Assembly: GCA_947466075.1 (NCBI GenBank)
Contig: CANIBP010000033.1
Coordinates: forward strand, 1-64,000
DNA: 64,000 nt
Source: Verrucomicrobiaceae bacterium
GTDB taxonomy: Bacteria; Verrucomicrobiota; Verrucomicrobiia; Verrucomicrobiales; Verrucomicrobiaceae
Direction: 5' to 3'
Of this stretch, positions 1-7,227 are shown one piece after another. The position numbers were made by a program, and so were the translations under genes. Within the stretch, counting starts at the first letter, position 1, and each line of letters starts with the position of its first letter. Under the pieces are notes generated by a model. It was not told the origin of the DNA. It made no database searches and was given only the letters and a program-made list of their open reading frames with translations.

Positions 1-115
1 CGACAACGGTCGCCATGCCTTGCACGATTCGACGCTCGAGGGCCTCGTCGTCGAGGTTTTTGAGCGAGGGCGTGATTTGATCGAGCTTTAGAACATAGGC
101 GAGGGCGTCGGCCAT
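1..115 (-). CDS. Partial hypothetical phage protein (N-terminus only)
   Basis: An open frame on the minus strand begins with ATG at 115 and runs off the window after 38 residues (MADALAYVLKLDQ...). It lies 50 bases downstream of the preceding minus-strand gene and continues the same transcription unit. The fragment is short and polar with no recognisable motif. Position after the MuF gene would suit a head or head-tail gene, but that is only positional reasoning. The frame remains open upstream of the ATG, so the start is not certain. Confidence 0.4.
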   Translation of the reverse strand, partial: MADALAYVLKLDQITPSLKNLDDEALERRIVQGMATVV

Positions 116-165
116 GCGGGCAGGATCCCAGCGGGCGCGGCCGAGCTCGAGGCCTGGGGCGCGAG

Positions 166-411
166 TTAAACGAAACGAAACTCGACGCCCTCGGCGAGGT
201 CGGCCGGGATGCTGCTCGAGGCGCCGGCCTGAGTGAGGGCGGCCTCGATCAAGTCGGCGAGCGTGACGTCGTCGCGGGTCACATGAGCGTCGAAAGGGAA
301 GGCCTCGGTCATGAGCGGCGCATTGAGCGAGGTCCGGCCCAGGATGACGAGCCGACCTTGACGCCGGCGCCAGACTTGCGAGGGAGCTAGAGCCGAGGCG
401 GGGGCGTTCAT
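166..411 (-). CDS. Hypothetical phage protein, 81 aa
   Basis: A small protein in the minus-strand operon downstream of the MuF gene. Its ATG overlaps the stop of the 408-674 gene by four bases (ATGA-type coupling), which supports translation as part of the operon. The sequence begins with a short Ala/Ser/Pro-rich stretch and then a basic WRRRQGR segment; the middle contains an acidic patch (DAHVTRDDVTLADLIEAAL) that could be a helix. No membrane segment or known motif is visible. I do not recognise a family. The location among head genes suggests a structural or accessory virion role, unproven. Confidence 0.6.
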   Translation of the reverse strand: MNAPASALAPSQVWRRRQGRLVILGRTSLNAPLMTEAFPFDAHVTRDDVTLADLIEAALTQAGASSSIPADLAEGVEFRFV

Positions 412-674
412 GGGATAACTTGCTCGGGATCTCCCTCAAGGGGGGCGAGGGGCGCGACGACGAGATCCGACACGACGGCGGTCGGCAGGATCCGCGCGAG
501 GACCTCTTGAGCGAGGACCGCGCGCGGCGTGTGGCTTTTACCTGGGGCGAGCACGAGCTCGGCGTTGAGCTCGACGGCGAGATCGTCGTCGGGCCGTGAG
601 CTTTCAAATCCGGCGCCGTCGGTATAGGTGAGAACGAGGCCGGGAAGCGTGGCGGTGAATGATCCTTGAGTCAT
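408..674 (-). CDS. Hypothetical phage protein, 88 aa
   Basis: Second small gene after MuF. Its start overlaps the MuF stop by four bases (671-674) and its own stop overlaps the next start, so three genes are translationally coupled. The protein is acidic and rich in Val, Leu and Ala, with alternating hydrophobic residues that suggest beta strands (GSFTATLPGLVLTYTDGAGF, ELNAELVLAPGK). No domain is recognised. A small beta-rich head or head-decoration protein would fit the context, but this is inference only. Confidence 0.6.
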   Translation of the reverse strand: MTQGSFTATLPGLVLTYTDGAGFESSRPDDDLAVELNAELVLAPGKSHTPRAVLAQEVLARILPTAVVSDLVVAPLAPLEGDPEQVIP

Positions 675-2422
675 GGGAGCTTTTGCAGGGTTTGAACGGT
701 GAAGCGGAAGTACGCGGGATCCTGGCGGAAGAAATCGACGGGGTCTTTGTGCAAGCGCTCAATCCCGACCGTGAGGAGCTCGGTCGCGTAAATGTGCTGA
801 TAAGCGGCGGCGGGATCCGTGAGGGCGGTCGCCTGCCAAAGTTTGCGCATATCCTTGGACCCGACGCCCGTGTGATAAACCTTGCCCGAGTACTCGATCC
901 CTCCGCGCGTTTTCCATTCGTCGTCAAAGCTAAATTCCCATTCTTTATAAGACCAAGTTGGGTACCGTTTTTTGAAATAAAAGAACTTGTCTTTAGGCCC
1001 GAACCGCGAGCGCAGAAAGTCGCGGGAGGCTTGCAATACGGCGGGGTTTTGCCGCTCGGTCGCGTGCGTGATTTCGTGCGCGATCGTGCTCGCGTCCTCG
1101 CCGAGCATGACGTTGATCGTGTCGCCATCTTGAAAGGCGCGGCCGTTAATGACAACGGTCGAGATCCCTTTCGGCAAAAGCTCGGCGTGCGTGTAACGAT
1201 TCACGATGGCGCGGCCCTCGTTGATGTTTTGCGCTTGAACTTTGCCCTTGAGACCGATTACGACGTCGCCGCGCTCGGCCGGCGGGACAGAGCAAACCTC
1301 GCGGCCGTGCTCGACCGCCGAGGCGAGTCGGCCCTTGGCGGCGGCGTGCGCGTCGCGGATTTTGTTAAAGCCGGGATCGAGAACCGCGGCCGAGGCATAG
1401 GCGGCGCGGGTTTTCTCAACCTCGAGCGCGGCGGCGGCGTGCTCGAGCTCAATCGTTTTCATTTCGGCCATGACGTCGGCCATGACGCGACCCTTGAGCG
1501 CTTTTTTAATGACGGCGGGCGCGACTTTGATCGCGGCCTTTTTCGTGGCCTTTTTAGCCAGGGGAAGCAGGCCCTTTTTAAGCCAGCGGTCAACGGTGAG
1601 GCCGGGCGAGATCTCGGTCGCCTTGGCCCAGGCCTCGAAAGTCTTGAGGGCCTCGGGGTCGCCGGCGTAGCGTTTGCGGATCAATTTCCAATCATGTTGG
1701 ACATTGCCCGGCGCGGACCAGGGTGAATCGGCCCAGGTCGGCGTACGGTTGAGCGGGATCCCATTCGGCAAGCGCGCGTTTTTCGCGATCAAGCTCGCCT
1801 CCTTGCCGCTAAAGATCTCGGGCCGGGCGTTTTGAGTCGGGAGCAAGAGGGCGGCCGCGGCGTCGCCGTCGGGGAGCTTGCCGCGCTTGAGCACACGCTC
1901 GGCGGCGCCCTGGGTCAGCGGCACAACGAGACAACGGCAACCCCAGTCCCAGGGCGGGAAAATGCGTTGCCATATCTCATGACCGGCCGGGAAGATCTTG
2001 CCATTGAGGGCGACATGAGACGGCCGCACGCGTTCATCGCCGACGGTCTTGTACTGCCAGAAAGGAAAGACGTCGATTTGAGCAATGAGATTGCGATAAC
2101 GCGCGGCGGCGTAGGAGCGGAACACATGCGTACGCAAGAGGAGCTCGGCGCGGCGCTGGGCGACCTTGCCGCCGAGGGCGTCGTCGAGGTCGGCCGCGAT
2201 TTCCTTGCGGGCCTTGTCCCAGTTAAGGGCGCCGGCGGGCACGGCTTTGATCGTGTCGCGGATCCGGCTCATGGTGTCGCCGACGTCGAGGCCCGAGATC
2301 GTGAACGCATAAGCGCGGAGCTCGGGCAAAAGGCCGTCCATGACGTCACGCGAAACGAGCGGCAAGCCGGCAATTCTGGCGACGGCGGCCGCGTGGGGCA
2401 AAGGTGAGAAAACGAAAGGCAT
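671..2422 (-). CDS. MuF-type head morphogenesis protein with C-terminal HExxH domain
   Basis: A 583-residue protein. Residues about 60-170 show the MuF/SPP1 gp7 fold: an RTHVFRSYAAARY helix, FWQYKTVGDERVRPSH (R128, H136), GKIFP and a closing WGCRCLVVPL with paired cysteines at about 162 and 164. These proteins sit inside the head next to the portal and are needed for assembly. The rest is an extension: a basic Lys/Ala-rich linker (about 282-312), a helical region, then STIAHEITHATERQ with an HEITH motif at 449-453 and a conserved-looking YATELLTVGIERL (E548) that could supply the third zinc ligand. I infer a zinc metallopeptidase or delivered effector domain. MuF proteins with C-terminal cargo domains are known in other phages. 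The portal gene is more than 20 kb away on the other strand, which is unusual. Confidence 0.88.
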   Translation of the reverse strand: MPFVFSPLPHAAAVARIAGLPLVSRDVMDGLLPELRAYAFTISGLDVGDTMSRIRDTIKAVPAGALNWDKARKEIAADLDDALGGKVAQRRAELLLRTHVFRSYAAARYRNLIAQIDVFPFWQYKTVGDERVRPSHVALNGKIFPAGHEIWQRIFPPWDWGCRCLVVPLTQGAAERVLKRGKLPDGDAAAALLLPTQNARPEIFSGKEASLIAKNARLPNGIPLNRTPTWADSPWSAPGNVQHDWKLIRKRYAGDPEALKTFEAWAKATEISPGLTVDRWLKKGLLPLAKKATKKAAIKVAPAVIKKALKGRVMADVMAEMKTIELEHAAAALEVEKTRAAYASAAVLDPGFNKIRDAHAAAKGRLASAVEHGREVCSVPPAERGDVVIGLKGKVQAQNINEGRAIVNRYTHAELLPKGISTVVINGRAFQDGDTINVMLGEDASTIAHEITHATERQNPAVLQASRDFLRSRFGPKDKFFYFKKRYPTWSYKEWEFSFDDEWKTRGGIEYSGKVYHTGVGSKDMRKLWQATALTDPAAAYQHIYATELLTVGIERLHKDPVDFFRQDPAYFRFTVQTLQKLP

Positions 2423-2431
2423 AAAACAAGG

Positions 2432-2755
2432 TTAGGCGGTCGCGTGATCCGCGGGAATGGCAGGCGCGGCGGTTAAACCGGCGGCCTTGAGGTCCTCGAG
2501 CCATTTGAGGCCGGCGGGCGTGATACGGTAGGACCTCGAGCCGGCATCATGACAAGCCAGGCCGGCGGAAAGTACGGGCCCGAGTTGCCGGCGCCACAAC
2601 GGCAGGCGCCCGGCCTGGGAGCGGTCGCTATCAGATAAGACCGGCAACGGCTCGGCCGCGAGGCGTTGCACGAGGTCGCGCGCGGCGAGCCCACAACGGG
2701 GGTAATCGATCATGGCGGCAATCGTGACGCGCATAAAATGGTCGTTTTTAGCCAT
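2432..2755 (-). CDS. Small phage protein with possible winged-helix C-terminus
   Basis: 107 residues starting at the ATG at 2755 (MAKNDHFMRV); an upstream in-frame extension would run through the stop region of the preceding gene and is less likely. It begins 4 bases after the stop of the 2760-3152 gene. The N-terminal part (MRVTIAAMIDYPRCGLAARDLVQRL) and the later SRSYRITPAGLKWLEDLKAAG segment resemble the recognition helix and wing of winged-helix proteins. A similar ending (YRVTDAGRALLAEL) occurs in the ParB-like protein at 9,370. DNA binding is therefore plausible; the family is not identified. Confidence 0.6.
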   Translation of the reverse strand: MAKNDHFMRVTIAAMIDYPRCGLAARDLVQRLAAEPLPVLSDSDRSQAGRLPLWRRQLGPVLSAGLACHDAGSRSYRITPAGLKWLEDLKAAGLTAAPAIPADHATA

Positions 2756-2759
2756 AATA

Positions 2760-3152
2760 TTACATTCCGTTTTTGTAGCGGTCGAGGCGCTCACTTGTCC
2801 AGAAATCAGGATCCTCGGCGCATTCTTCAATATGACGCAAGAGGTCGCTCACGTTGATGATCGTCGAATGCGGCGCCGGCGCGGATCCCATCACAAAACC
2901 GCCTTTGACGAGCTTGAAAAGAACCTCGGCCGAGAGACCGAGCGGGAGCTTTTCGGCCTCGCTCACGCGTAACCATGCCTCCTTAACGCGCACGCAGGGC
3001 GTGTACGAGCCGTCGGCGTTGCGTTGCCAGTCAAAGACCCCCAGGGCGGGGACCTTGCGCAGGTCGGCCGGGAGGGTTTTGCCGATAAGGCCGGGGGCGA
3101 TATTCATCCCCCAAACAGGGCGGGGAAAGGTGGATTCGGTAGGGCTGGGCAT
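2760..3152 (-). CDS. Hypothetical phage protein, 130 aa
   Basis: A soluble protein preceded by C-rich sequence (gctcccaccATG) and no purine-rich ribosome site. It starts with a proline-rich tail, then FPRPVWGMNIAPGL and a tryptophan-containing middle (GVFDWQRNADGSYTPCVRVKEAW). The C-terminal half is helical (LSAEVLFKLVKGGFVMGS... TIINVSDLLRHIEECAEDPDFWTSERLDRY) and could be a small helix-turn-helix. It lies between the gp16-like gene and a putative winged-helix gene in one operon. No family is recognised. Confidence 0.6.
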   Translation of the reverse strand: MPSPTESTFPRPVWGMNIAPGLIGKTLPADLRKVPALGVFDWQRNADGSYTPCVRVKEAWLRVSEAEKLPLGLSAEVLFKLVKGGFVMGSAPAPHSTIINVSDLLRHIEECAEDPDFWTSERLDRYKNGM

Positions 3153-3170
3153 GGTGGGAGCTTGTGGGGG

Positions 3171-3689
3171 TTAAAGCGGGGAGCTCGAGGGCGGGGCGGC
3201 GATGGCGAGCTTTTTGCGGGCCCGGTTGGCTATGGTGGCGTGTAATTGCCGAAGCTCGGGCATGGTGAGATCGTCGAGGCCGCTCGCGTGAAACTTGGCG
3301 CGGCAAATGGTCGCGACATAAGCGCGGCCGAGGCCGGCCTTGCTCGCCCAGTGCCAAAGATCCCGCACAAGACCGGCGCCGGTGGGAGTCGTCGCGGCGG
3401 CGTCGCGGGCGTCACGCAAGGCCGTCGCGAAGGCGCCCGACGTGTTGCCGCTCAAGGTCTGGAAATGCGCGAGGAGCGGCCGATAGTGTGACTGGTTGAG
3501 CTCCTTGAAACTGCAAAAGCCGGTAATGGTCGCGGCCTCACGCTGGCGCCAGAAATCACGCCGGGCGCTTTTGCTGCAATTCATGACCTCGGCCGGGAGC
3601 TCGAGGGCGTCGTGTTTCTCGACGAGGTCAAAGGCGGCGGTCGCTTCCATGCCGAGGATCTTGAGTTGCTTGAGGGAGAGCGCGCTCAT
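3171..3689 (-). CDS. Possible Mu gp16/GemA-like regulatory protein (DUF1018-like)
   Basis: 172 residues. The C-terminal part reads WASKAGLGRAYVATICRA followed by LTMPELRQLHATIANRARKK. This order, a helix with YV..IC..KF and then L.....LR.L...I..R, is what I know from the DUF1018/gp16 family found between MuB and the late genes in Mu-like phages, where GemA modulates host gyrase and early expression. The N-terminal part (MSALSLKQLKILGMEATAAFDLV) has no motif I recognise. Its position directly after the MuB-like gene supports the call. Similarity is partial, so the name is tentative. The start overlaps the stop of 3686-3931. Confidence 0.5.
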   Translation of the reverse strand: MSALSLKQLKILGMEATAAFDLVEKHDALELPAEVMNCSKSARRDFWRQREAATITGFCSFKELNQSHYRPLLAHFQTLSGNTSGAFATALRDARDAAATTPTGAGLVRDLWHWASKAGLGRAYVATICRAKFHASGLDDLTMPELRQLHATIANRARKKLAIAAPPSSSPL

Positions 3690-3931
3690 TTAGTGCGATA
3701 AATGTCGGCGCCGCCGGTGACTTTGTGTACGGTCAACCTGGCGGCGCCGCGGCGGTGAATGTCGGATGCGGCTTGATGCGCCGTACGAATGTGCTGGTTG
3801 CCCGTGGGGCGCCAGCGTAGGACCTCGCCGGGCTTGAGGGCCTCCATTTGGCAGCGGACAGCCGACTTAGGAGCGCCGCGGGGCGGCGGGGGCGCGGTGG
3901 TCGTTTCAATGGTGAATTCGCTCGGGCTCAT
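3686..3931 (-). CDS. Small hypothetical phage protein, 81 aa
   Basis: The stop overlaps the start of the gp16-like gene (ATGA). The N-terminus is a flexible Thr/Pro segment (TTTAPPPPRGAP). The rest, MEALKPGEVLRW followed by NQHIRTAHQAASDIHRRG and RLTVHKVTGGADIYRTK, looks like a compact alpha-beta domain with a basic helix. Many phages encode a small protein ending in ..v..v.gg..I.R.K, but I cannot assign a function. Context: between the MuB-like ATPase and the gp16-like gene. Confidence 0.55.
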   Translation of the reverse strand: MSPSEFTIETTTAPPPPRGAPKSAVRCQMEALKPGEVLRWRPTGNQHIRTAHQAASDIHRRGAARLTVHKVTGGADIYRTK

Positions 3932-3976
3932 TGTGGGAAAGGTAGGCGGGGCGGGTGGGGTGGGGAGAGGGGCGGC

Positions 3977-5002
3977 CTAGCGTTTCTTTTTCTCGATCTC
4001 GATCGCATTCGCGAAGGTCTCGGCGCTGGGATCCTGGCCTTTGCGGAGCTCGAGTTGAAAGCGCCGACAAACCTTCGAGACAAATTTGAGGTTGCCGCGG
4101 GCGACGGCCTCGGGGAGCAAACGCGCGACGGCTTTCGGCGCGAGGGCCTCGAGCTCGGCGGCGCCGAGCCCAGGCGCGAGCCGGCCGCGGACAAAGGCCT
4201 CGACGTCGGCCTTTGTGAGACGGAGCTCGACACGCTCGGAAAGCCGGTTGCCGGTGAGTTGTTTGCACTCGGCCCAGGCGGCGCGGGATCCGGCGAGCTT
4301 GTCCCATAGGACCGGGAGGCCGGTCGCGATGATGATCGCGGGGGTTAGGTTGATGAGTGTCTTGAGCGTGTTGATTCCCTGGGGGCAAAGGTGGTGAACT
4401 TCCTCGATCACGAGACACACGCGGCGCTCGCGAAGTTTGGCGACGACGGCGCCGAGGAGACGGTCGCGGCTTGAGGGGAGATCTTTCAAGCCGAGGCGGT
4501 CGCCTATGGCGCGCAAAAGCGGCGCGGCCGTGCCCCGGCCTTGCTTATCCTTCCATGCGTCGGTTGCCTCGAGGTCGAAGATCAAGGCGCCGTACGGTTT
4601 GGCTTTCATCACTTCCACGGCCGACGTCTTGCCGAGGCCTGAGTCGCCGAGTACGAGGATAAAGCGCGCGTTGCCTTTCTCGTTGCGGGTCTCGAGGTAG
4701 GCGCGGCAAAGCTCGACCGGACCGGCGAGCGAGTCGATCAGGCCCTCGTCGGGCTGGGCGTCGTCGTGCTGAATTTGGGCCCAAACGTGCGCGTACTTCT
4801 CAAGCCATGAGTCGAGGTCGAGTTGTGAGAGGTCGCCGGCGGTGATTTTGCCGTACGTCTTGTCGCTGCCGAGCTCGGGGTATTGACGCAGGAGCGGGGC
4901 CTTTTGGAGGCCGAGATCATGGCGGTACGTTTCGATGTTGAGGGCGAGCGCGCGCAACTGCTCGGCGGGCGTGTTTGGGGTGGCGGGTGGGGTGGTATGC
5001 AT
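3977..5002 (-). CDS. MuB/TniB-like AAA ATPase, transposition target factor
   Basis: 341 residues from the ATG at 5002. An in-frame ATG at 5041 lies three bases from a strong hairpin and is a less likely start. Walker A GDSGLGKTS is at about 119-127 and Walker B VCLVIEE at about 195-201, followed by HHLCPQGINTLKTL and an ATGLPVLW sensor-like strand, the pattern of MuB, TniB and ExeA-type AAA ATPases. In Mu, MuB polymerises on target DNA with ATP and delivers it to the transposase. A C-terminal basic KEKK-like tail (IEIEKKKR) may help DNA contact. The N-terminal 100 residues are helical. It follows the transposase by several small genes rather than directly as in Mu. Confidence 0.88.
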   Translation of the reverse strand: MHTTPPATPNTPAEQLRALALNIETYRHDLGLQKAPLLRQYPELGSDKTYGKITAGDLSQLDLDSWLEKYAHVWAQIQHDDAQPDEGLIDSLAGPVELCRAYLETRNEKGNARFILVLGDSGLGKTSAVEVMKAKPYGALIFDLEATDAWKDKQGRGTAAPLLRAIGDRLGLKDLPSSRDRLLGAVVAKLRERRVCLVIEEVHHLCPQGINTLKTLINLTPAIIIATGLPVLWDKLAGSRAAWAECKQLTGNRLSERVELRLTKADVEAFVRGRLAPGLGAAELEALAPKAVARLLPEAVARGNLKFVSKVCRRFQLELRKGQDPSAETFANAIEIEKKKR

Positions 5003-5044
5003 GGCTTGCTTGTTGGCTATGGAGTGGCTGACGGGCTTCATGAG

Positions 5045-5084
5045 GCGCCCCGGTTTGCGAGAGCAAGCCGGGGCGCTTTTTCTT
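5045..5084 (+). terminator. Strong intrinsic terminator facing against the early operon
   Basis: GCGCCCCGG at 5045-5053 pairs with CCGGGGCGC at 5068-5076, and the inner bases TTGC/GCAA close on a GAGA tetraloop, giving an almost perfect 14-bp stem. TTTTTCTT follows on the plus strand, so it terminates plus-strand transcription. All genes here run on the minus strand. On that strand the hairpin sits between the 5083 stop and the MuB-like start with no U-tract after it. Confidence 0.75.
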
Positions 5085-5511
5085 AGATTACTGTGGTGGT
5101 CATTTGGGCGGCGTGACGAGTCACGACGGCGTCGAATTCGGCGAGGACGTCGGCAACGAGGCCGGCGGGAAGTTTGGCGCGCTCGGCGCCCCAGGAGGCG
5201 CCGCGGGCGCGTAGGAGGCCCGGCAAACCCGCGAGCTTGACGAGGCCGCGGATCTCGGGCGTGTAGGTCGCGAGCGGGCGCGGCGACTCGGGAAGGGCCC
5301 GGCCGGCGGCAAGCTCATTGAGGGCCCAGTTCTCGAGATCCTGGCGGAGCAAGGTGAGGACCGCGCTCTCGGTTGCCGCGGCGCGGAGAAAGCGCCGGAA
5401 GGGCGGCACGGTCCCGACAAAGCCCTCGGCCTCGCGGGCGGGGGCAATCTTGGCACGGGCGGCCGTTTGAGCGGCCCAGGCCGTGACGCGATCAACGAGG
5501 GCGGAGCTCAT
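5083..5511 (-). CDS. Hypothetical phage protein, 142 aa
   Basis: A helical, Ala/Leu/Arg-rich protein (RVTAWAAQTAARAKIAPAREAEGFVG... LRAAATESAVLTLLRQDLENWALNEL). No cysteines, signal peptide or membrane segment. Its ATG overlaps the stop of the 5508-6059 gene. It lies just upstream of the MuB-like ATPase, separated by the hairpin at 5045-5076. I do not recognise a family; replication or transposition accessory functions are usual for genes in this position of Mu-like phages. Confidence 0.55.
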   Translation of the reverse strand: MSSALVDRVTAWAAQTAARAKIAPAREAEGFVGTVPPFRRFLRAAATESAVLTLLRQDLENWALNELAAGRALPESPRPLATYTPEIRGLVKLAGLPGLLRARGASWGAERAKLPAGLVADVLAEFDAVVTRHAAQMTTTVI

Positions 5512-6059
5512 GGCGCGACCTCCTCGACGGCCTCGCCGGCCTTGTAGTCAAAACGAACGCTCGACTTTTTTATTCCGTGCTTATCAACCTGGGCACACGC
5601 CGAGACAAAGGCCGCGGCAGTCGTCGGCGGAAGGAGCTCGGCGGCAACGGCGCGGAATTTTTGACCGTCGTCGATCCGGCGCTCGAAAGTCGTCTCGCGG
5701 GAAAAGAACAGGTCGAGGACGTCGGCGGGGTTTTGATCGAGGCCCTTGAGCACGAGCAAGAGCTCGGAATGTTTCGGCGCGCCCGATTTGAAGGAGGCAA
5801 GCAGGGCGTCGGACGTGAACAGGACCGGGAGCTTGTGACGGGTGCCGGCAAAGGTGATTTTGCGGCCCTCGCGCTTCTCGTCTTTCAAATGCTCGTGTAG
5901 CTCGGGATGCGCGAGACCGTAGGCCTCGAGCTTGCTTTCGAGCGTCTTTTTCTCGAAGGTGAGTTTCGAGATCTCGGCGACAACCTCGGCGAGGCGGTCG
6001 GTCAAGGCCGGGATCTCGGCGGCGGTCGGGGTGGTGGTGGTGGCGGAGTGGCGTTTCAT
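5508..6059 (-). CDS. Hypothetical phage protein with N-terminal coiled coil, 183 aa
   Basis: The N-terminus has a Thr-rich tail and then heptad-like helix (ALTDRLAEVVAEISKLTFEKKTLESKLEAY), followed by a charged segment (ELHEHLKDEKREGRKITF) and a more globular C-terminal part. It could occupy the slot of the Gam-type nuclease inhibitor, which is also a coiled-coil protein near the transposition genes of Mu, but I see no convincing Gam motif. The ATG is preceded by ccccactcc, a sequence recurring at several starts in this prophage. Confidence 0.6.
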   Translation of the reverse strand: MKRHSATTTTPTAAEIPALTDRLAEVVAEISKLTFEKKTLESKLEAYGLAHPELHEHLKDEKREGRKITFAGTRHKLPVLFTSDALLASFKSGAPKHSELLLVLKGLDQNPADVLDLFFSRETTFERRIDDGQKFRAVAAELLPPTTAAAFVSACAQVDKHGIKKSSVRFDYKAGEAVEEVAP

Positions 6060-6098
6060 GGAGTGGGGAGCGGTGAGCGGTTAGCGTTTAAAGAGAAA

Positions 6099-6431
6099 TC
6101 ATTGCCGGCCCTCGAGCACGGCGACGCGTTTTTGCACGGCGCGAAGGCGCTCGGCCTCGGCGACGCGGCCGGCGGTGATACGGTGCAAGCTCGTCGTGAG
6201 CGGGCGCGCGGCGGCGGCGGCGGCCTTGTGCAAGGCTTTAACTTCGCGAGCACGCTCGCGGAGCACGCGGCCGACGTCGCGCTCGAGCTCGATCCGCACG
6301 CGGCGGAGCGCGGCGGCGGCGGAGCGGTTGAGGCCTTTGATTTTGCGCAGGAGCGCGGCCTCCTCCTTGTGGAGGCGCTTCAATTCGCGGGCGTGTTCGT
6401 TCGTCATGTCAGGTGGGGTGGCGTTGGTCAT
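6099..6431 (-). CDS. Basic helical phage protein, 110 aa
   Basis: I chose the ATG at 6431 (MTNATPPDMTNEHAR) because longer readings would overlap the upstream gene in a proline-rich unlikely segment; an ATG at 6407 is an alternative. The protein is almost entirely charged helix (ELKRLHKEEAALLRKIKGLNRSAAAALRRVRIEL...) rich in Arg, Lys and Ala. Coiled-coil or nucleic-acid contact is plausible. No known family. It belongs to the run of small early genes between transposase and MuB-like ATPase. Confidence 0.5.
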   Translation of the reverse strand: MTNATPPDMTNEHARELKRLHKEEAALLRKIKGLNRSAAAALRRVRIELERDVGRVLRERAREVKALHKAAAAAARPLTTSLHRITAGRVAEAERLRAVQKRVAVLEGRQ

Positions 6432-6474
6432 AGGGTTAGGCTTGTGGGGTGTTGGTTTTGGGGCGGGGTGAAAT

Positions 6475-6804
6475 TCAGGCGGCGCGGGGATGGTAAGCTC
6501 CATCACGCCAGACTTGCCGGCGGCCGGCCTCGGCGGCCTCGATCTGGAAACCGAGGGCAAGGAGTCGGTTGTACTCGGCCGCGGCGAGGGTCTCGCGGGT
6601 CGGGATCCGCGCCTCGAGGGCGTGGCGCTGGGTGTAAAGATCTGAAAGCGCCAGGCGAAGGCGGGCGGCGTCGCGGGCGGCCTCGGCCTGGCCTGGGTTG
6701 CCGTGAATCTCGGCGAGGCGGTCGGCCATTTCCAAACGGCGGGCGAGGCGGGCGGCGGCGGCGTCGAGGGCGCCGATTTTCTTTTGTAGTTGTTGGAGTG
6801 TCAT
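6475..6804 (-). CDS. Helical hypothetical phage protein, 109 aa
   Basis: Starts MTLQQLQKKIGALDAAAARL and continues as Ala/Leu/Arg/Glu helix to about residue 90, so a coiled coil or helical bundle is likely. The C-terminus ends in RRQVWRDGAYHPRAA. The start is preceded by ccgccccactcc with no purine-rich site. It lies 23 bases after the 6828-7223 gene in the early operon. Function unknown. Confidence 0.55.
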   Translation of the reverse strand: MTLQQLQKKIGALDAAAARLARRLEMADRLAEIHGNPGQAEAARDAARLRLALSDLYTQRHALEARIPTRETLAAAEYNRLLALGFQIEAAEAGRRQVWRDGAYHPRAA

Positions 6805-6827
6805 GGAGTGGGGCGGGGTGGGGAGAT

Positions 6828-7223
6828 TTAGAAACCATCGCCGGCGGCGACTGGCGGCGACTGGGGCGCGGCGCTGGCGTCGTCTCGCGGGGCCTCGCGG
6901 GGGGCCTTTTGCGCGTCGGGAGCGGTCGGGCCGATCAAGAGAGCGGAATCGACCCCCGACGCGTCAAAACGAGAAAGAACGGGCTCGAGGTTTTCGGGAG
7001 ATATCCGGCCCGAGTCGAGAACCTCGCGCTCGACCTTGGCGAGGGCCTCGAGCTCGCGGGCGTAGCCTTCGACGGCGGCGACCATGACGCGGCGGGCGTC
7101 GGCGGATAGCAGGCCGAAAATGCGCGGCCTCACAAAGGCGTCGCGTACGTCGGTCCATGCTTCATGATGCAAGAGGCGCGCGGCGGCGAGCTCGGTTTGA
7201 ATGTTATGGAGTGAGGGAGTCAT
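6828..7223 (-). CDS. Hypothetical phage protein downstream of transposase, 131 aa
   Basis: The ATG at 7223 lies four bases beyond the transposase stop, which argues for this start over longer in-frame readings inside the transposase gene. The N-terminal 75 residues are helical (SLHNIQTELAAARLLHHEAWTDVRDAFVRPRIFGLLSADARRVMVAAVEGYARELEAL); the C-terminal 50 are low complexity (Ala, Pro, Asp). Tight linkage with the transposase suggests an early function. No family recognised. Confidence 0.6.
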   Translation of the reverse strand: MTPSLHNIQTELAAARLLHHEAWTDVRDAFVRPRIFGLLSADARRVMVAAVEGYARELEALAKVEREVLDSGRISPENLEPVLSRFDASGVDSALLIGPTAPDAQKAPREAPRDDASAAPQSPPVAAGDGF

Positions 7224-7227
7224 GAGG

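Noticed and set aside
659..1726. 355-codon open frame antisense to the MuF gene
   Set aside because: MuF features (CRC, R128, H136) are on the minus strand; this is a GC-driven shadow with Arg/Gly/Val bias.
5907..7109. 400-codon plus-strand open frame in the early arm
   Set aside because: It spans several minus-strand genes linked by short overlaps and has extreme Gly/Arg composition, typical of a non-coding frame.
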